From CAZUGA01 sp964619885 (GTDB lineage: Bacteria > Pseudomonadota > Gammaproteobacteria > Methylococcales > UBA1147), in contig CAZUGA010000040.1 in assembly GCA_964619885.1 (NCBI GenBank), positions 1 through 42,121 of the forward strand: 42,121 nucleotides of DNA. Direction: 5' to 3'. The notes under the pieces were generated by a model. The model made no database searches. It saw only the letters and a list, made by a program, of their open reading frames with translations, and was not told the DNA's origin. The position numbers and the translations under genes are program-made. Positions 1 through 7,741 of the stretch are shown here, piece after piece. Each line of letters begins with the position of its first letter. Positions within the stretch are counted from its first letter, which is position 1.

Positions 1-2
1 AG

Positions 3-26
3 ATTTCTATCTTAATTTATAGAAAT
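3..26. repeat. 8-bp inverted repeat at window start
   Basis: ATTTCTAT (3-10) and ATAGAAAT (19-26) are perfect inverted arms around an 8-base AT-rich loop. It lies just upstream of the broken HD-GYP gene, so it could mark the junction where that gene was cut, or be a chance AT-rich hairpin. The sequence to the left is not available. Confidence 0.35.
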
Positions 27-55
27 ATTGGTCTGGACAATGGGGAGTACCTTAG

Positions 56-436
56 GAAGCACGCTCCCATCTACAAGCCTTAAACGTATTAACCAAATGC
101 CGGGGATCCCAATTCGACACCCACTTGGTTATCAGCTTTATCGCCTGTATCGGCGTGTATCCACCAGGCAGCATTGTAGAATTCAACAACGGCGAAGTTG
201 GCATCGTTTTCGAAGTCACACCCTCGACAAAAACTAAACCGAAAGTCCTGCTGGTATTAGATGCGAACAAAAAGCCGCGCAAAGAAAAAGTGTTGGACCT
301 GTCCAAACCGGCAAATACTCAATACAAAATAAAGGAAGTATTAAAACAGAAAGCCCACGGCATCAATATTAAAACCTTCATGGACAAAGGACTGGTATTG
401 AAGGGTCACAATCAAGAAACTGAGACAATCCAATAA
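56..436 (+). pseudogene. C-terminal remnant of an HD-GYP domain cyclic-di-GMP phosphodiesterase
   Basis: The frame open from 56 to the TAA at 436 encodes the tail that follows the catalytic core of DUF3391/HD-GYP phosphodiesterases. A stretch resembling the usual FIxCIGxYPxGSxVxLxxGEVGIV block (here FIACIGVYPPGSIVEF then NNGEVGIVFEV) is followed by the KPKVLLVLDANKKP segment. The same frame has in-frame stops at 20-22 and 53-55, and no HD or GYP catalytic motif is found in any frame upstream within the window. The first ATG in frame (125) lies inside the conserved block, so it is not a natural start. I read this as a 5'-truncated, stop-interrupted pseudogene; an intact gene would have degraded cyclic di-GMP. 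It converges with the C13 peptidase gene 39 bases downstream. Assignment of the family is fairly sure; how much of the gene survives left of the window is unknown. Confidence 0.7.
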
Positions 437-475
437 ACCTAGACCGGCTTCCCAAAGCAATTTATCAAGACATCA

Positions 476-1870
476 TCAACAAAATATTGATTTATCTTGT
501 TTATCCGAACAACGTTGCGCGACCAATCTATCTAACCTCTTTTCGATTTTGGATCCAACGAAAAGCTGAGGCTTTGACGGCGGAAGATCTTCTTGCTGCT
601 CTCTAAGTTCGATGGCCGACGCCGCACGGCGAAAGGACTCTAAGAAGGAATGCCCGAACGGCAGTTGGTCTTTGAAAATTGCTTCGCCAAAATAGGTAAA
701 CTCATTCTCATTTGAACAGCCGAAAGAGGTTCGGTCGGCTGCAGAAGCGGTTGCGACCATTGTATTTGGCCCCTTAATAGCATCGACAAAACCACCTGAA
801 TAACAGGCAGATATGATGATTACGCGCCATTTTATACCCGATGCATCGAGGATCTTTTTCAACAATGGAGGAGTTAAGTCATTTAGTGGCAAAGGCCAGA
901 AATTGACCGATAATTCATGCTTTTCCGATCCGTGGCTGGTCAGATACAGCACCAGAATATCCTCATCGGCATCCATAATCCTACCTATATGCCGTAATGA
1001 AATTGCCAAATTAGTCGCGGTGGCCAAAGGAATAGAATCCCGTGTTTGCAAATTATTCACCAATTGAATAGAACGGGCCTCGGTTCCGAACCGATGATCA
1101 AACAATCGTTTGGCGAATGCCGCTTCCTTTGAGAACACGTCCTGATACGCATATCCGGCAAAACTGACAAAATACAAATCCGGGAAACCTGCTTCGCCTG
1201 GCATCATTGCCTTAAGATCGCCTTTTAACAAATCCGCTTGCCTATACATCAATTGCTCAGCATCGAAAGCTTTATATTCAGCGTACAATTCTTTTTGCCC
1301 GTCATCGACGGACAATGATTCGACCCAAAATTCACGGACCTCCCAAAATTTCATTCCCGGTAAAATCCATATCAGCGAAAAAACTGCCAATCCCAGCAAC
1401 GCAAAACGTAGCATCGGCGATGCGACAAGGCATACCGCGCGCACCACTAATACAGCCAGCAGGGCGATATACAAATACACCAAACCGAAATAAATTGTAG
1501 AAAATTCGGGCAAAAACCATTTTTCGACAAAACCCAAACCCAATTGCAGTAAAAAAAACACCGGCGCCGTACTATAAACAATAACCGTAAGCTGCAATGC
1601 TGCCGCTTTGTTATTCAAAATCCTCCCCAACAAATAGGCCGCAAAAAGGAAGCAGATTAGCCCTGCACCGTGGCCTGGAAAAGCGTTTATTTCGAATTGC
1701 GGGGACGGAAGAAATAGTAAAAAACCCCGTATTATTACTAGCGTAAGATCCAATACCAGCAGCAGCACAACTTGATCTAACGAGAAGCAAAAATCATTGA
1801 GCGCAACAGGGCGTAGCAAACAAAGCCTTGATCCGGCTATAAAATTAGACAGTACGCTATTGGCTAGCAT
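476..1870 (-). CDS. Membrane-anchored C13 (legumain-like) cysteine peptidase
   Basis: The 464-residue protein has two halves. Residues about 30-171 contain roughly five hydrophobic segments (near 31-55, 68-84, 92-112, 126-149 and 155-171). The rest is a soluble C13 peptidase domain carrying the two catalytic signatures of clan CD: LYLTSHGS with His313 and IIISACYSGGF with Cys356, each after a hydrophobic beta strand. C13 enzymes in eukaryotes are asparaginyl endopeptidases or GPI transamidases; bacterial members with N-terminal membrane segments are common in proteobacteria but their substrates are not established. By topology the peptidase could face the cytoplasm or periplasm; the sequence does not decide. 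No Shine-Dalgarno is seen before the ATG at 1870, so a later start is possible. It stands alone, convergent with the HD-GYP remnant, with more than 1 kb of noncoding DNA upstream. Family assignment is strong; function is open. Confidence 0.85.
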   Translation of the reverse strand: MLANSVLSNFIAGSRLCLLRPVALNDFCFSLDQVVLLLVLDLTLVIIRGFLLFLPSPQFEINAFPGHGAGLICFLFAAYLLGRILNNKAAALQLTVIVYSTAPVFFLLQLGLGFVEKWFLPEFSTIYFGLVYLYIALLAVLVVRAVCLVASPMLRFALLGLAVFSLIWILPGMKFWEVREFWVESLSVDDGQKELYAEYKAFDAEQLMYRQADLLKGDLKAMMPGEAGFPDLYFVSFAGYAYQDVFSKEAAFAKRLFDHRFGTEARSIQLVNNLQTRDSIPLATATNLAISLRHIGRIMDADEDILVLYLTSHGSEKHELSVNFWPLPLNDLTPPLLKKILDASGIKWRVIIISACYSGGFVDAIKGPNTMVATASAADRTSFGCSNENEFTYFGEAIFKDQLPFGHSFLESFRRAASAIELREQQEDLPPSKPQLFVGSKIEKRLDRLVAQRCSDKQDKSIFC

Positions 1871-2374
1871 GAAATCTTAATGAAATTATCAAAGTACGCA
1901 ATAGTCTGGAATGATACAAAGATCAAAATGTCGATAACCCCGCAACACAGTTTAACAACACTCAACAATCCATTGAAGAAAAGGCTGAATCCGTAATTTT
2001 AGCGTGCTTTAGCGTATCAATTCTGATTTCACAAATTGTAAAACTGGATGCCGCTGATTCAAATTCGCGCTCAAATATCCATCAATCGGCAAAGAGTGGC
2101 AGAAAACGAGAGATTTATGTCATTGTAATAGCCTCAAAGAAAGCGCTAAATGGGTACTCGCCATCTGCTTACTAAGGACAGGATGGTGGATTTACGACTC
2201 AGTCGATTCAACGCAGCCATTCAAGGAACAAATTCGCTGCTCCTGTGCAGAATTTGAAAGGACATAGGATACGGGTAATGACGACACCGTTACTCAAACT
2301 ATACGGCAATAACACAGACGGCGTAAACGAAAAGGTTGAGTCTAAAAAAAGGACAATCATAAAGGATAACGAAA

Positions 2375-2500
2375 CGGTCAAGGATGACCGACCGGAGGCA
2401 AGGATGCTTCCAAGGTTTGATCCATTGTAGCGCTCTGCTCCATTGCATGGGATCACTGCAGTTGGGCCGGTCGACGGACCGGCCAATGCGGCTCAACTGC
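2375..2500. other. Cluster of hairpins, candidate structured RNA or DNA element
   Basis: Three inverted repeats lie in 126 bases. Hairpin 1: CGGTCA (2375-2380) and TGACCG (2385-2390) around an AGGA loop. Hairpin 2: TGATCC (2418-2423) and GGATCA (2450-2455). Hairpin 3 is compound: an inner perfect 8-bp GC-rich stem GGCCGGTC (2465-2472) with GACCGGCC (2477-2484) around a GACG tetraloop, directly extended on the left by GCAGTTG (2458-2464), whose complement CAACTGC lies at 2494-2500 after a 9-base bulge. Hairpins 1 and 3 share a GGTC/GACC core. There is no T-run after the third hairpin, so it is not a simple rho-independent terminator. It could be a small RNA, an untranslated leader, a protein-binding site or a remnant of a mobile element. 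Confidence 0.4.
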
Positions 2501-2997
2501 GGGATCTTTACTTATATTTCTTAGGCTATTCCCACATGGCCTCAATCGGATTGAGTACTGTTTAGAGCGTAAAGCACCAACGCTGTTCCCTCAATATTAC
2601 GTAAATAGATCAAGATCGATTCAAACGATCCGCGCTACAGCTCTGATCAAACCACGTATAAATTCAAGACTCAATGCGATTATATTTTAGGACTAGACAA
2701 ATTTGGATGGTTTCGGTAAGAGTTTAATAACAAGCCGTGCGGTAGCATCATAGCCCATAATCTGGGACTCCTTGCAGGTATCGATAATCAACATTAAGGC
2801 AATATTACTACCCGTCTAAAAAACAAAAAGGCGCGTAATCATTGATTTTTGGCAAATATCGAGCAAATAATAATTGTATTTAGCATAAGAAAATCATTTT
2901 AAGCTTATATCATTGATCGTACGTGTAGACCAATACCTGGCTCGAACAGGTTAGTGATCGCAGTAATACTAGTGCCGATATAAAAATTATTGCTATG

Positions 2998-3018
2998 CAG
3001 GCGGGTCTATTCAGGCGG
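2998..3018 (+). repeat. Direct repeat CAGGCGG x2 upstream of the GlxA-type regulator
   Basis: CAGGCGG occurs at 2998-3004 and again at 3012-3018, a 14-base period, 41 bases before the GTG at 3060. Tandem sites of this kind are typical of AraC-family operators, which bind direct repeats, so autoregulation is possible. This is an inference from position and spacing only. Confidence 0.3.
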
Positions 3019-3059
3019 ACAGTAGATTTTAATTTCCCAGAGAAAAGAGGAATATTCTT

Positions 3060-4094
3060 GTGCGAATTCCAGATAAAATTAAAAACATTTCACCTAGTCA
3101 GCACAAAGTCAGAACTATAGGCATTGTTGCATACCCTGGCGTCCAGGTACTAGATATTACAGGCCCTCTGGAGGTATTTTCTTTTGCAACCTTTGGTTTA
3201 AAGGAACAAGGAATAAGTAACAAACAGGTTTATCCAATCAAAGTTATAGCAGAAAAACGTGGCCCGATTACCACTATGTCGGGTATTCAGATCATCGCGG
3301 ATACCTCATTTAGCGAAGCAGGTAAAGACATTGATACTTTGATAATTCCCGGCGGAGACGACTTGGATGCATTGGTAAAAAACACTCAATTGGTAACGTG
3401 GATCCGTTCGATGGCACCCAAAATTAGGCGCCTTGCCTCGGTTTGTACCGGAGCCTTCCTTCTCGCGGAAGGCGGACTTCTCGATGGCCGCCAGGCAACT
3501 ACGCATTGGCATTTTTGTGATCGCTTAGCCCGTGAATATCCATCCATTTCAGTAGATCCAGATAAAATTTTCGTACGTAATGACTTCATCGCGACTTCCG
3601 GCGGTATTACTTCGGGTATAGATCTCACATTAGCATTGATAGAAGAGGACTGGGGGCGAGAACTCGCACTATTGGTTGCACGCTATTTAGTGGTCTTTCT
3701 GAAACGCCCCGGGGGACAATCACAATTCAGTACCTACCTTGCTAGCGAAGCGGTAGACCGCCATGATCTGCGTGATTTACAAGCATGGATAGTCGGACAT
3801 CCCACAGCAGACCTTCGCGTAGACACGATGGCTGAACGCGTTTCCATGAGCCCGCGTAATTTTGCGCGTATATTCTTAGCCGAAACGGGAACTACTGCCG
3901 CTAAGTACGTAGAAAAGGTTCGTATCGATGCCGCCCGCTATTATTTGGTCAATACCAACCTGTCAATCGCATTGGTAACGGAAAAATCCGGCTTTAAGGA
4001 TTCTGAAACAATGCGCCGAGCATTTATCCGTAACCTGGGCGTTAACCCTCATAACTACCGCGCTTATTTCAGCCGGCCAGATTCTGATTCCTAG
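3060..4094 (+). CDS. GlxA-family transcriptional regulator (DJ-1/PfpI-like domain plus AraC HTH)
   Basis: The 344-residue protein has the two-domain layout of the GlxA/ArgR-type AraC regulators. Residues about 18-200 form a DJ-1/PfpI class I amidotransferase-like sensor domain, with the nucleophile-elbow segment ASVCTGAFLLA around Cys129 and the IIPGGDD strand near 95-101. Residues about 240-338 form an AraC-type double helix-turn-helix, including MSPRNFARIF and the second-helix region GFKDSETMRRAF. Relatives sense small nitrogenous metabolites such as arginine or choline derivatives and activate catabolic operons; the ligand here cannot be told. The GTG start at 3060 is supported by AGAGG at 3046-3050, 9 bases upstream, and a TAG ends the gene. 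No catabolic operon is adjacent, only noncoding DNA on both sides, so its targets may lie elsewhere; the amidohydrolase 580 bases downstream is the only same-strand neighbour. Confidence 0.9.
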   Translation: MRIPDKIKNISPSQHKVRTIGIVAYPGVQVLDITGPLEVFSFATFGLKEQGISNKQVYPIKVIAEKRGPITTMSGIQIIADTSFSEAGKDIDTLIIPGGDDLDALVKNTQLVTWIRSMAPKIRRLASVCTGAFLLAEGGLLDGRQATTHWHFCDRLAREYPSISVDPDKIFVRNDFIATSGGITSGIDLTLALIEEDWGRELALLVARYLVVFLKRPGGQSQFSTYLASEAVDRHDLRDLQAWIVGHPTADLRVDTMAERVSMSPRNFARIFLAETGTTAAKYVEKVRIDAARYYLVNTNLSIALVTEKSGFKDSETMRRAFIRNLGVNPHNYRAYFSRPDSDS

Positions 4095-4674
4095 ATGGTC
4101 AAAAATCAAGCGGCGCCCTAATATTTCCTCGCACTTCACCGGAAGATAAGATCTATTATTTCTAATCTAATTTGGCTGCAACAACCTTTAATGCACTACA
4201 TCCCCAAAAACTAGCTGCCCAGCCAATCGTTTCAAAACCGTACCATACTCGAAATTTCTAGACGTGCTTAGTATTTGTGCACCCACGAAAGTTTATTTTG
4301 TTACTCGCCGGATTGATTCATTCAAAGATCAGATCCTAAGCATCCACGCTTAACATTAAGTCTGCACTTGCTTTATCCCCATTTGGGCTTAAACGAAAAT
4401 TTTCCTTGGACTGGATAAACCAGGCTTAGGCCTTTAGATCATCCGGGATCTCTGTAAACAGCCAGAACTTCTGACTTCCTCTAAGATTAAAAAAGTTGTC
4501 TTTTCACAACTCTAATCTAGGCTTAATTATTGAACATTAAGACGATTCCACCACGCACGTTATCACGGCTGACCATTTAGGATCCCAAAGCAGGAATCAA
4601 ATTTAGCCGTCGATCGACTGAGGCGCAGGAACCACTAGAGAAAACCAAAAAATCGACACATTCAAGAGCGCCCG
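4095..4674. other. Noncoding stretch with an AT-rich hairpin
   Basis: No gene is seen. A two-part inverted repeat at 4484-4518 pairs AGATTA (4484-4489) with TAATCT (4513-4518) and AGTTGT (4494-4499) with ACAACT (4506-4511) around a CTTTTC loop. It is followed by no clear T-tract on either strand, so it is at best a weak terminator for the upstream regulator gene. No convincing promoter for the amidohydrolase stands out. Confidence 0.35.
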
Positions 4675-6279
4675 ATGCCAGATTCTAATAAACAAATAAT
4701 AACACCAAACGAGACTACTCAGATCGAGGGAAAGAAGCCAACCCGCACTAGGGAAAAAATACGCTCAATTCGGCTTAAAAATACATTATTTCTACGCAAT
4801 ACCAAAAAAAGTATTCTACTCACCTTATTGATTTTCAGTATTTTTGTGTCTACCGAGGGATTGGCCAGAACGATTTACTACGGCGCAATATTGATCAACC
4901 CCGATGGTCCATCCCTCACCAACAGTAGAATTATTGTCAATCAAGGACGCATCACCTGCGTATCAAATATTAATGGGTGCGCTAAGATCGACGGAGATAT
5001 CGAAGTTGATCTCTCAGACCGTTGGATCACACCCGGATTCATCGACACTCATGTCCATTTGAATTTTGGCAAAGATGCGCTCGACCATCAAAGACGAAGG
5101 CTTGCTTACGGTATTACCACGGTACGGGACGCCGCGACTCTGCAACTGGATAGGTTGCTTGCGCATAGAAAACAAGCAGTTGCTGACGCTCCGCTACCCA
5201 GTATCGTTGTCAGCGCGTTAATCCACCCCTCAAATTCGGATCAACCGGGTAATAATGAGCCTGGATCTATTGCGTTGAATCTTAAAAATCTGGGCGTTGA
5301 TTTTATAAAGCTAAAAAACGAAGGGCCAACTGAGCGGCTTCTTAAAATTATTAGGGCGGGAAAAAAAGCAGGCCTGCCAGTATATGGGCATACTTGGTAT
5401 GGACCTCCTCCGCAAAGCATCCTCGAAAATGCGATAAATTCAGGCCTAGATGGCGTTGCGCATCTTATGGGAATTGCACCGGGATACCAAACCGCCGAAA
5501 TACAATCGATACCCGACGCCGTCGAAGATTCGACCAACTTCTGGAAATGGCGGAAGAACCTTTGGCTAACTACCGATCCCGATGGATTGGACAGACTAAT
5601 CGATTTAATGGTCAGAAATAACGTATGGCTTGAACCGACGCTCACCTTTGAATTTTATTGGGATAGCGGGGTTCGCCCGGCGTATTGTGGATTCTTGGAT
5701 ACGGAAAGAAGCTTAAGCCTTCGGGAATCGCTGACATGGGGGTGGCCAACATCGACCGCACCTACTTTTCCAAAACCCTACGCAGTGATGACTGCGTTTG
5801 TAAAACGTTTTGCTGACAAAGGTGGAATGATCGTCGCCGGAACCGATAATAAATGTCCGGGACCCGACATGCACGAAGAAATCCGCCTATTACGCAACGC
5901 GGGTCTAACGCCACACCAGGCGTTACGCGCGGCAACCTCTAACGCGGCAAAAGTACTTGGCTTAGCGCACGACCGTGGAACAATAGCGACCGGCCAACGA
6001 GCCGATTTTATTGTCTTTGAACAAAACCCTCTTGTCGATTTGAACGCAAAAATAGAAACCGTGGTTTTGCGCGGCTTTGAACACGACCCACAAAATTTAC
6101 TCAAACCCGAATCCGAAATTTTCGAGTCAAAACGCCAACAACTTTGGATAAACGGATTCGCGAAATGGAGCCGTTATCCATTTATTGCTCTACTATTGCT
6201 TGGTATTTCTTTACGTCATTGGGAGGAAAGAAAACGCCGATTCCCGAACCACTTCAGAATAGAAAATAAGCGGCGGTAA
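4675..6279 (+). CDS. Membrane-linked amidohydrolase (imidazolonepropionase/prolidase-like metal hydrolase)
   Basis: This 534-residue protein belongs to the amidohydrolase superfamily. The metal-site motif FIDTHVHLNFG gives His126 and His128; K212 (in DFIKLKNEG) sits where the carbamylated lysine is expected; His239 (YGHTW), His263 (VAHLM) and Asp391 (VAGTDN) complete the usual set. The C-terminal SNAAKVLGL, GTIATGQRADFIVF segment is the standard composite beta-sandwich end. A hydrophobic segment at about 46-60 after a basic 45-residue leader looks like a signal anchor, and a second at about 503-517 (FIALLLLGISL) precedes a basic tail, so the catalytic domain is probably periplasmic and tethered at both ends. 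The unusually long hydrophilic leader suggests the true start could be further in, but no better ATG is present before the hydrophobic segment. The substrate is unknown; relatives hydrolyse cyclic amides, dipeptides or organophosphates. It stands alone. Confidence 0.8.
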   Translation: MPDSNKQIITPNETTQIEGKKPTRTREKIRSIRLKNTLFLRNTKKSILLTLLIFSIFVSTEGLARTIYYGAILINPDGPSLTNSRIIVNQGRITCVSNINGCAKIDGDIEVDLSDRWITPGFIDTHVHLNFGKDALDHQRRRLAYGITTVRDAATLQLDRLLAHRKQAVADAPLPSIVVSALIHPSNSDQPGNNEPGSIALNLKNLGVDFIKLKNEGPTERLLKIIRAGKKAGLPVYGHTWYGPPPQSILENAINSGLDGVAHLMGIAPGYQTAEIQSIPDAVEDSTNFWKWRKNLWLTTDPDGLDRLIDLMVRNNVWLEPTLTFEFYWDSGVRPAYCGFLDTERSLSLRESLTWGWPTSTAPTFPKPYAVMTAFVKRFADKGGMIVAGTDNKCPGPDMHEEIRLLRNAGLTPHQALRAATSNAAKVLGLAHDRGTIATGQRADFIVFEQNPLVDLNAKIETVVLRGFEHDPQNLLKPESEIFESKRQQLWINGFAKWSRYPFIALLLLGISLRHWEERKRRFPNHFRIENKRR

Positions 6280-6611
6280 CCATTAAAACAACTGGGTTGC
6301 CCAAATATGATACAAAGACAAACGACAGGAGATCTGCTGTAATTTTTGGTAACCCTGCCCCTTCAAGTGTTGCACCGCTTTTGATACCGACTAATTTGGC
6401 AAAATCCCAATCAGCAGGTTTACAGAATCCAGATTGCTCAATGGCCGTGAAGATTAGAATTTCAAGGCCTAAGCTTCCCCTCGCTTGTTCCCGATTCGGT
6501 GGCCCACCGCACCTTCAAGTACCAATTAGCCGTATCTTCTCGTCCATCGCCTAAACGCGACAAATTTATTAATTCTCAATCGGGGACTCTAAATCGATAC
6601 GTTATAAATTC
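6280..6611. other. Noncoding gap between convergent genes
   Basis: The 332 bases between the amidohydrolase and the ICMT-like methyltransferase contain one 85-codon open frame (6297-6554) without a ribosome site or recognisable content, which I do not accept as a gene. No strong hairpin terminator is seen for either of the two converging genes. Confidence 0.4.
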
Positions 6612-7082
6612 CTACGCCGAATAAGGTTTGACGCGTGGAAGCCAACGTGGAACTTGCGAAATGTATTCGCACCATTGAGATGGGAATTCGCGGGACAACC
6701 AATGCTCTTCATGCACGACAACCCTGATATGGAACACAACACACAGAAAAAGGCCGTAAACAAAGACCGCAGATGACCCCGTCAACAGCGCCCAACCCAA
6801 CACGATTAACAAGACACCAATGTACATCGGATTACGGACAAGCCGATAACAACCCACAATGACCAGATTCTTTGGAGGGTCCCACGGTGCGAGCGTGCCT
6901 TTACCTGCAACGTAGAAATCTCGAACGCACCAGGTCAATATCAGACCGCCTAAAAATATTACCGCGTACCCCAGTGCGCTCGACTCTCCACGCCATAAAT
7001 CTATCGCCGCAATGATTGGAGGCAACAAGCCCGCAAACACGCCGGGTAATGTCAAAAACGCAAAAAGGGCTCGCAAGAACAT
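6612..7082 (-). CDS. Isoprenylcysteine carboxyl methyltransferase-family (ICMT/PEMT-like) membrane methyltransferase
   Basis: The 156-residue protein is mostly hydrophobic with about four membrane segments. It carries the C-terminal signature of the ICMT/PEMT superfamily: LVRNPMYIG near residues 81-89, then a hydrophobic hairpin and the HEEHWLSREF segment near 125-134, with the E-E/R pattern that binds S-adenosylmethionine at the membrane face. The length matches the short bacterial members. Bacterial relatives have been linked to methylation of lipids or small hydrophobic compounds, but most have no known substrate, and prenylated proteins are not expected here. It starts with an ATG at 7082 and stands alone, convergent with the amidohydrolase gene. 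Family call is firm; function is not known. Confidence 0.85.
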   Translation of the reverse strand: MFLRALFAFLTLPGVFAGLLPPIIAAIDLWRGESSALGYAVIFLGGLILTWCVRDFYVAGKGTLAPWDPPKNLVIVGCYRLVRNPMYIGVLLIVLGWALLTGSSAVFVYGLFLCVVFHIRVVVHEEHWLSREFPSQWCEYISQVPRWLPRVKPYSA

Positions 7083-7568
7083 CCTGAAATCTAATGTCTA
7101 GGCAATATTATCAATATACACTTCTTGTAATGGAAGGTCTGACTTAATCATGGCCCCCCAAACTAAACGTTTCGCTTCATACCGAGCACCGCGTGAAAAT
7201 TTTTTGCACATCCCCAGTTTCGCGGGATAGTCTGATAATCGAATTTTCTTTACGCCCTGGCAATGCTGATTTTAGATAAGCCTTGATATTAATTGCAAGA
7301 CGAATATATTAACTCACAAGGTCAAACATTGTATGTAAAAGTTCATCTAAAACGGGCTTTTGGCGTGATCCCATTGATCTGCAAACAATGGCCATTTACT
7401 TAGATTGAATTGGGCATTAGCGAGAATCCTAACTACTTAGGATTACTAATAAGGCTATAAAGCCTAGACAGAAGTACTGTTTTTGAAAACAAGGGAAATG
7501 TAGATTTTTTATTGGGAAGCTGCTGAAACGAGTATGAACTTTGGCGATAACCCTAATGAATCGTAGAG
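7083..7568. other. Noncoding stretch upstream of the ICMT-like gene
   Basis: No protein gene is seen in these 486 bases. They lie between the terminator of the rplM-rpsI-tRNA unit and the start of the ICMT-like gene, so they should hold that gene's promoter, but no clear -35/-10 pair stands out. A pair of adjacent hairpins at 7425-7465 is listed separately. Confidence 0.4.
7425..7465. other. Two adjacent perfect hairpins
   Basis: AATCCTAA (7425-7432) and TTAGGATT (7437-7444) form an 8-bp stem with a CTAC loop. Eight bases after its last position AGGCT (7452-7456) and AGCCT (7461-7465) form a second, 5-bp stem with an ATAA loop. Neither is followed by a T-run on the plus strand, and the element is about 100 bases beyond the rplM-rpsI-tRNA terminator. 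It may be a small structured RNA, a binding site or a backup transcription stop. Confidence 0.35.
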
Positions 7569-7606
7569 AAAAAATAAGGGGTTACATAAGGTATATGCAA
7601 CCCCTT
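7569..7606 (-). terminator. Rho-independent terminator of the rplM-rpsI-tRNA-Gln unit
   Basis: Read on the minus strand, AAGGGGTTGCATA pairs with TATGTAACCCCTT (one G-T pair) around a 5-base loop and is followed at once by ATTTTTT. On the plus strand the arms are 7576-7588 and 7594-7606, with the A-run at 7569-7574. It begins 8 bases past the 3' end of the tRNA and is the clearest terminator in the window. Confidence 0.85.
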
Positions 7607-7614
7607 GATTTTAA

Positions 7615-7688
7615 TGGCTGGGGGAGAGGGATTCGAACCCCCGTTGACGGAGTCAGAGTCCGTAGTCCTACCACTGGACGATCCCCCA
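7615..7688 (-). tRNA. tRNA-Gln, anticodon CTG
   Basis: On the minus strand the 74 bases fold as a full cloverleaf: acceptor TGGGGGA with TCCCCCA, D-stem GTCC/GGAC, anticodon stem ACGGA/TCCGT with loop CTCTGAC, 4-base variable loop, T-stem GGGGG/CCCTC with loop TTCGAAT, discriminator G and an encoded CCA (7615-7617). The anticodon CTG reads the glutamine codon CAG. It lies 53 bases after the rpsI stop and just before the terminator, so it is very probably co-transcribed with the two ribosomal protein genes. Confidence 0.97.
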
Positions 7689-7741
7689 CCAAGAACCACA
7701 GCTTATCAAACAAAGCGCTAGCAACAAGCGCTTTCGAATGA

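Larger units (their letters stand above)
1871..3059. other. 1.2 kb noncoding stretch
   Basis: No reading frame here looks like a real gene; the longest ones are low-complexity or start at rare codons and resemble no family I know. The visible structure is a group of hairpins at 2375-2500 and a direct repeat just before the GlxA-type regulator at 2998-3018, both listed separately. The rest is AT-rich sequence without recognisable terminators, RNA genes or mobile-element ends. Confidence 0.5.

Noticed and set aside
476..1870. Metacaspase or caspase (C14) as alternative for the peptidase, part of a defence system
   Set aside because: The TSHGS and SACYSGGF pattern with the multi-helix N-terminus fits C13, and no nuclease, sensor or pore gene of a defence island is next to it.
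2208..2486. Open frames of 61-92 codons on both strands at 2208-2486
   Set aside because: They overlap each other and the hairpin cluster, lack ribosome sites, one starts at TTG, and none resembles a known family.
6297..6554. 85-codon plus-strand frame after the amidohydrolase
   Set aside because: No Shine-Dalgarno, no recognisable motif, and composition like the surrounding noncoding DNA.
7541..7741. 66-codon frame across the tRNA-Gln region
   Set aside because: It is a translation of the antisense of the tRNA gene and its terminator, a common annotation artefact.
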